Position numbers and translations under genes: made by a program. Below the pieces are notes generated by a model. That model ran no database searches. It was not told where the DNA came from and saw only the letters and a list, made by a program, of their open reading frames with translations. From a virus, in the IMG/VR virus record IMGVR_UViG_3300032087_003963, positions 1 through 20,599 of that record: a stretch of 20,599 nt of DNA; one strand, 5' to 3'. This document shows positions 20,537-20,599 of this stretch, piece after piece; position 1 is the stretch's first letter, and every line of letters begins with the position of its first letter.

Positions 20537-20547
20537 CTTATATTAAG
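20537..20547 (+). promoter_or_regulatory. Candidate promoter core CTTATATTAAG before the last, partial gene
   Basis: The core within ATTTCCTTATATTAAGG lies right after the gp62 stop. No TTG is found at the expected distance. TATATTAA (20539-20546) ends 7 nt before an ATG at 20553, like the other near-leaderless cases. Confidence 0.5.
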
Positions 20548-20552
20548 GTTAT

Positions 20553-20599
20553 ATGCATAAGTTACTAAAGTACAATTACAAAGAGCCAGAGTCTGGTGT
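20553..20599 (+). CDS. Start of a gene cut by the window edge
   Basis: An ATG 7 nt after a candidate promoter box opens a frame that runs to the edge with no stop (MHKLLKYNYKEPESG...). Only 15 full codons are visible, so no function can be assigned. The call rests on its position after the recurrent promoter core and on the usual tight gene packing. Confidence 0.45.
   Translation, partial: MHKLLKYNYKEPESG

Noticed and set aside
1-20599. tRNA genes, CRISPR arrays, IS elements or direct-repeat arrays
   Set aside because: Coding density leaves gaps of no more than about 125 nt and none contains cloverleaf, repeat-spacer or terminal-inverted-repeat structure that I can see.
1-20599. Avoidance of GATC or other restriction sites as a sign of selection
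   Set aside because: GATC and AGATCT are frequent throughout by eye, so no avoidance is evident; proper counts against a null model would be needed.

Overview
The window is a gene-dense, entirely plus-strand block of a lytic, T4-type tailed phage (Caudoviricetes, myovirus-like replication core). The call rests on one contiguous set of recognisable T4 replication homologues: gp32 single-strand binding protein, UvsX recombinase, a FEN-family 5'-3' exonuclease (T4 RNase H type), gp41 helicase, gp43 family-B polymerase, gp45 clamp, and gp44 and gp62 clamp-loader subunits. Base composition is AT-rich. Intergenic gaps are at most about 125 nt, many stops and starts overlap (TAATG, ATGA, GTGA), and I see no tRNA, CRISPR array or insertion sequence.

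Layout: 1-303 is the tail of an unrecognised ORF. 427-3399 is gp32, uvsX and exonuclease. 3430-4785 is gp41. 4910-6766 is a monomeric adenosylcobalamin-dependent (class II) ribonucleotide reductase, followed by a GIY-YIG homing endonuclease (6803-7564). 7561-9544 is a run of small genes: a Cys-rich mini-protein, an Smr-domain protein and four unknowns. 9541-10892 holds a 44-residue membrane mini-protein, QueD and QueE. 10944-14909 is a GroES/gp31-like co-chaperonin, FolE, hypoxanthine-guanine phosphoribosyltransferase and the polymerase. 14942-20528 is an unknown protein, a glycosyltransferase, a DpdA-like transglycosylase, clamp, dUTPase, gp44, a zinc-ribbon protein and gp62. The next gene begins at the right edge.

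Two systems stand out. First, FolE, QueD, QueE and DpdA form most of a pathway that makes a 7-deazaguanine and swaps it for guanine in DNA. QueC is not in the window, so the final base is uncertain. The DpdA gene is translationally coupled to a glycosyltransferase and an unknown protein, which suggests a further, sugar-bearing modification. HPRT overlaps FolE and could recycle the guanine that DpdA would release. Second, a sequence of the form TTTG-N19/20-TATATTWA (core CTTATATTWA) recurs before most transcription units. It resembles the Bacteroidota housekeeping promoter (TTG ... TAnnTTTG). In four of seven cases it lies only 5-7 nt before an ATG that lacks a Shine-Dalgarno sequence, so those mRNAs may be leaderless. 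The only strong Shine-Dalgarno sequences I see precede gp32, uvsX and the co-chaperonin.

The host is not shown directly. A Bacteroidota host is a reasonable but unproven inference from the promoter form and the scarcity of Shine-Dalgarno sites.
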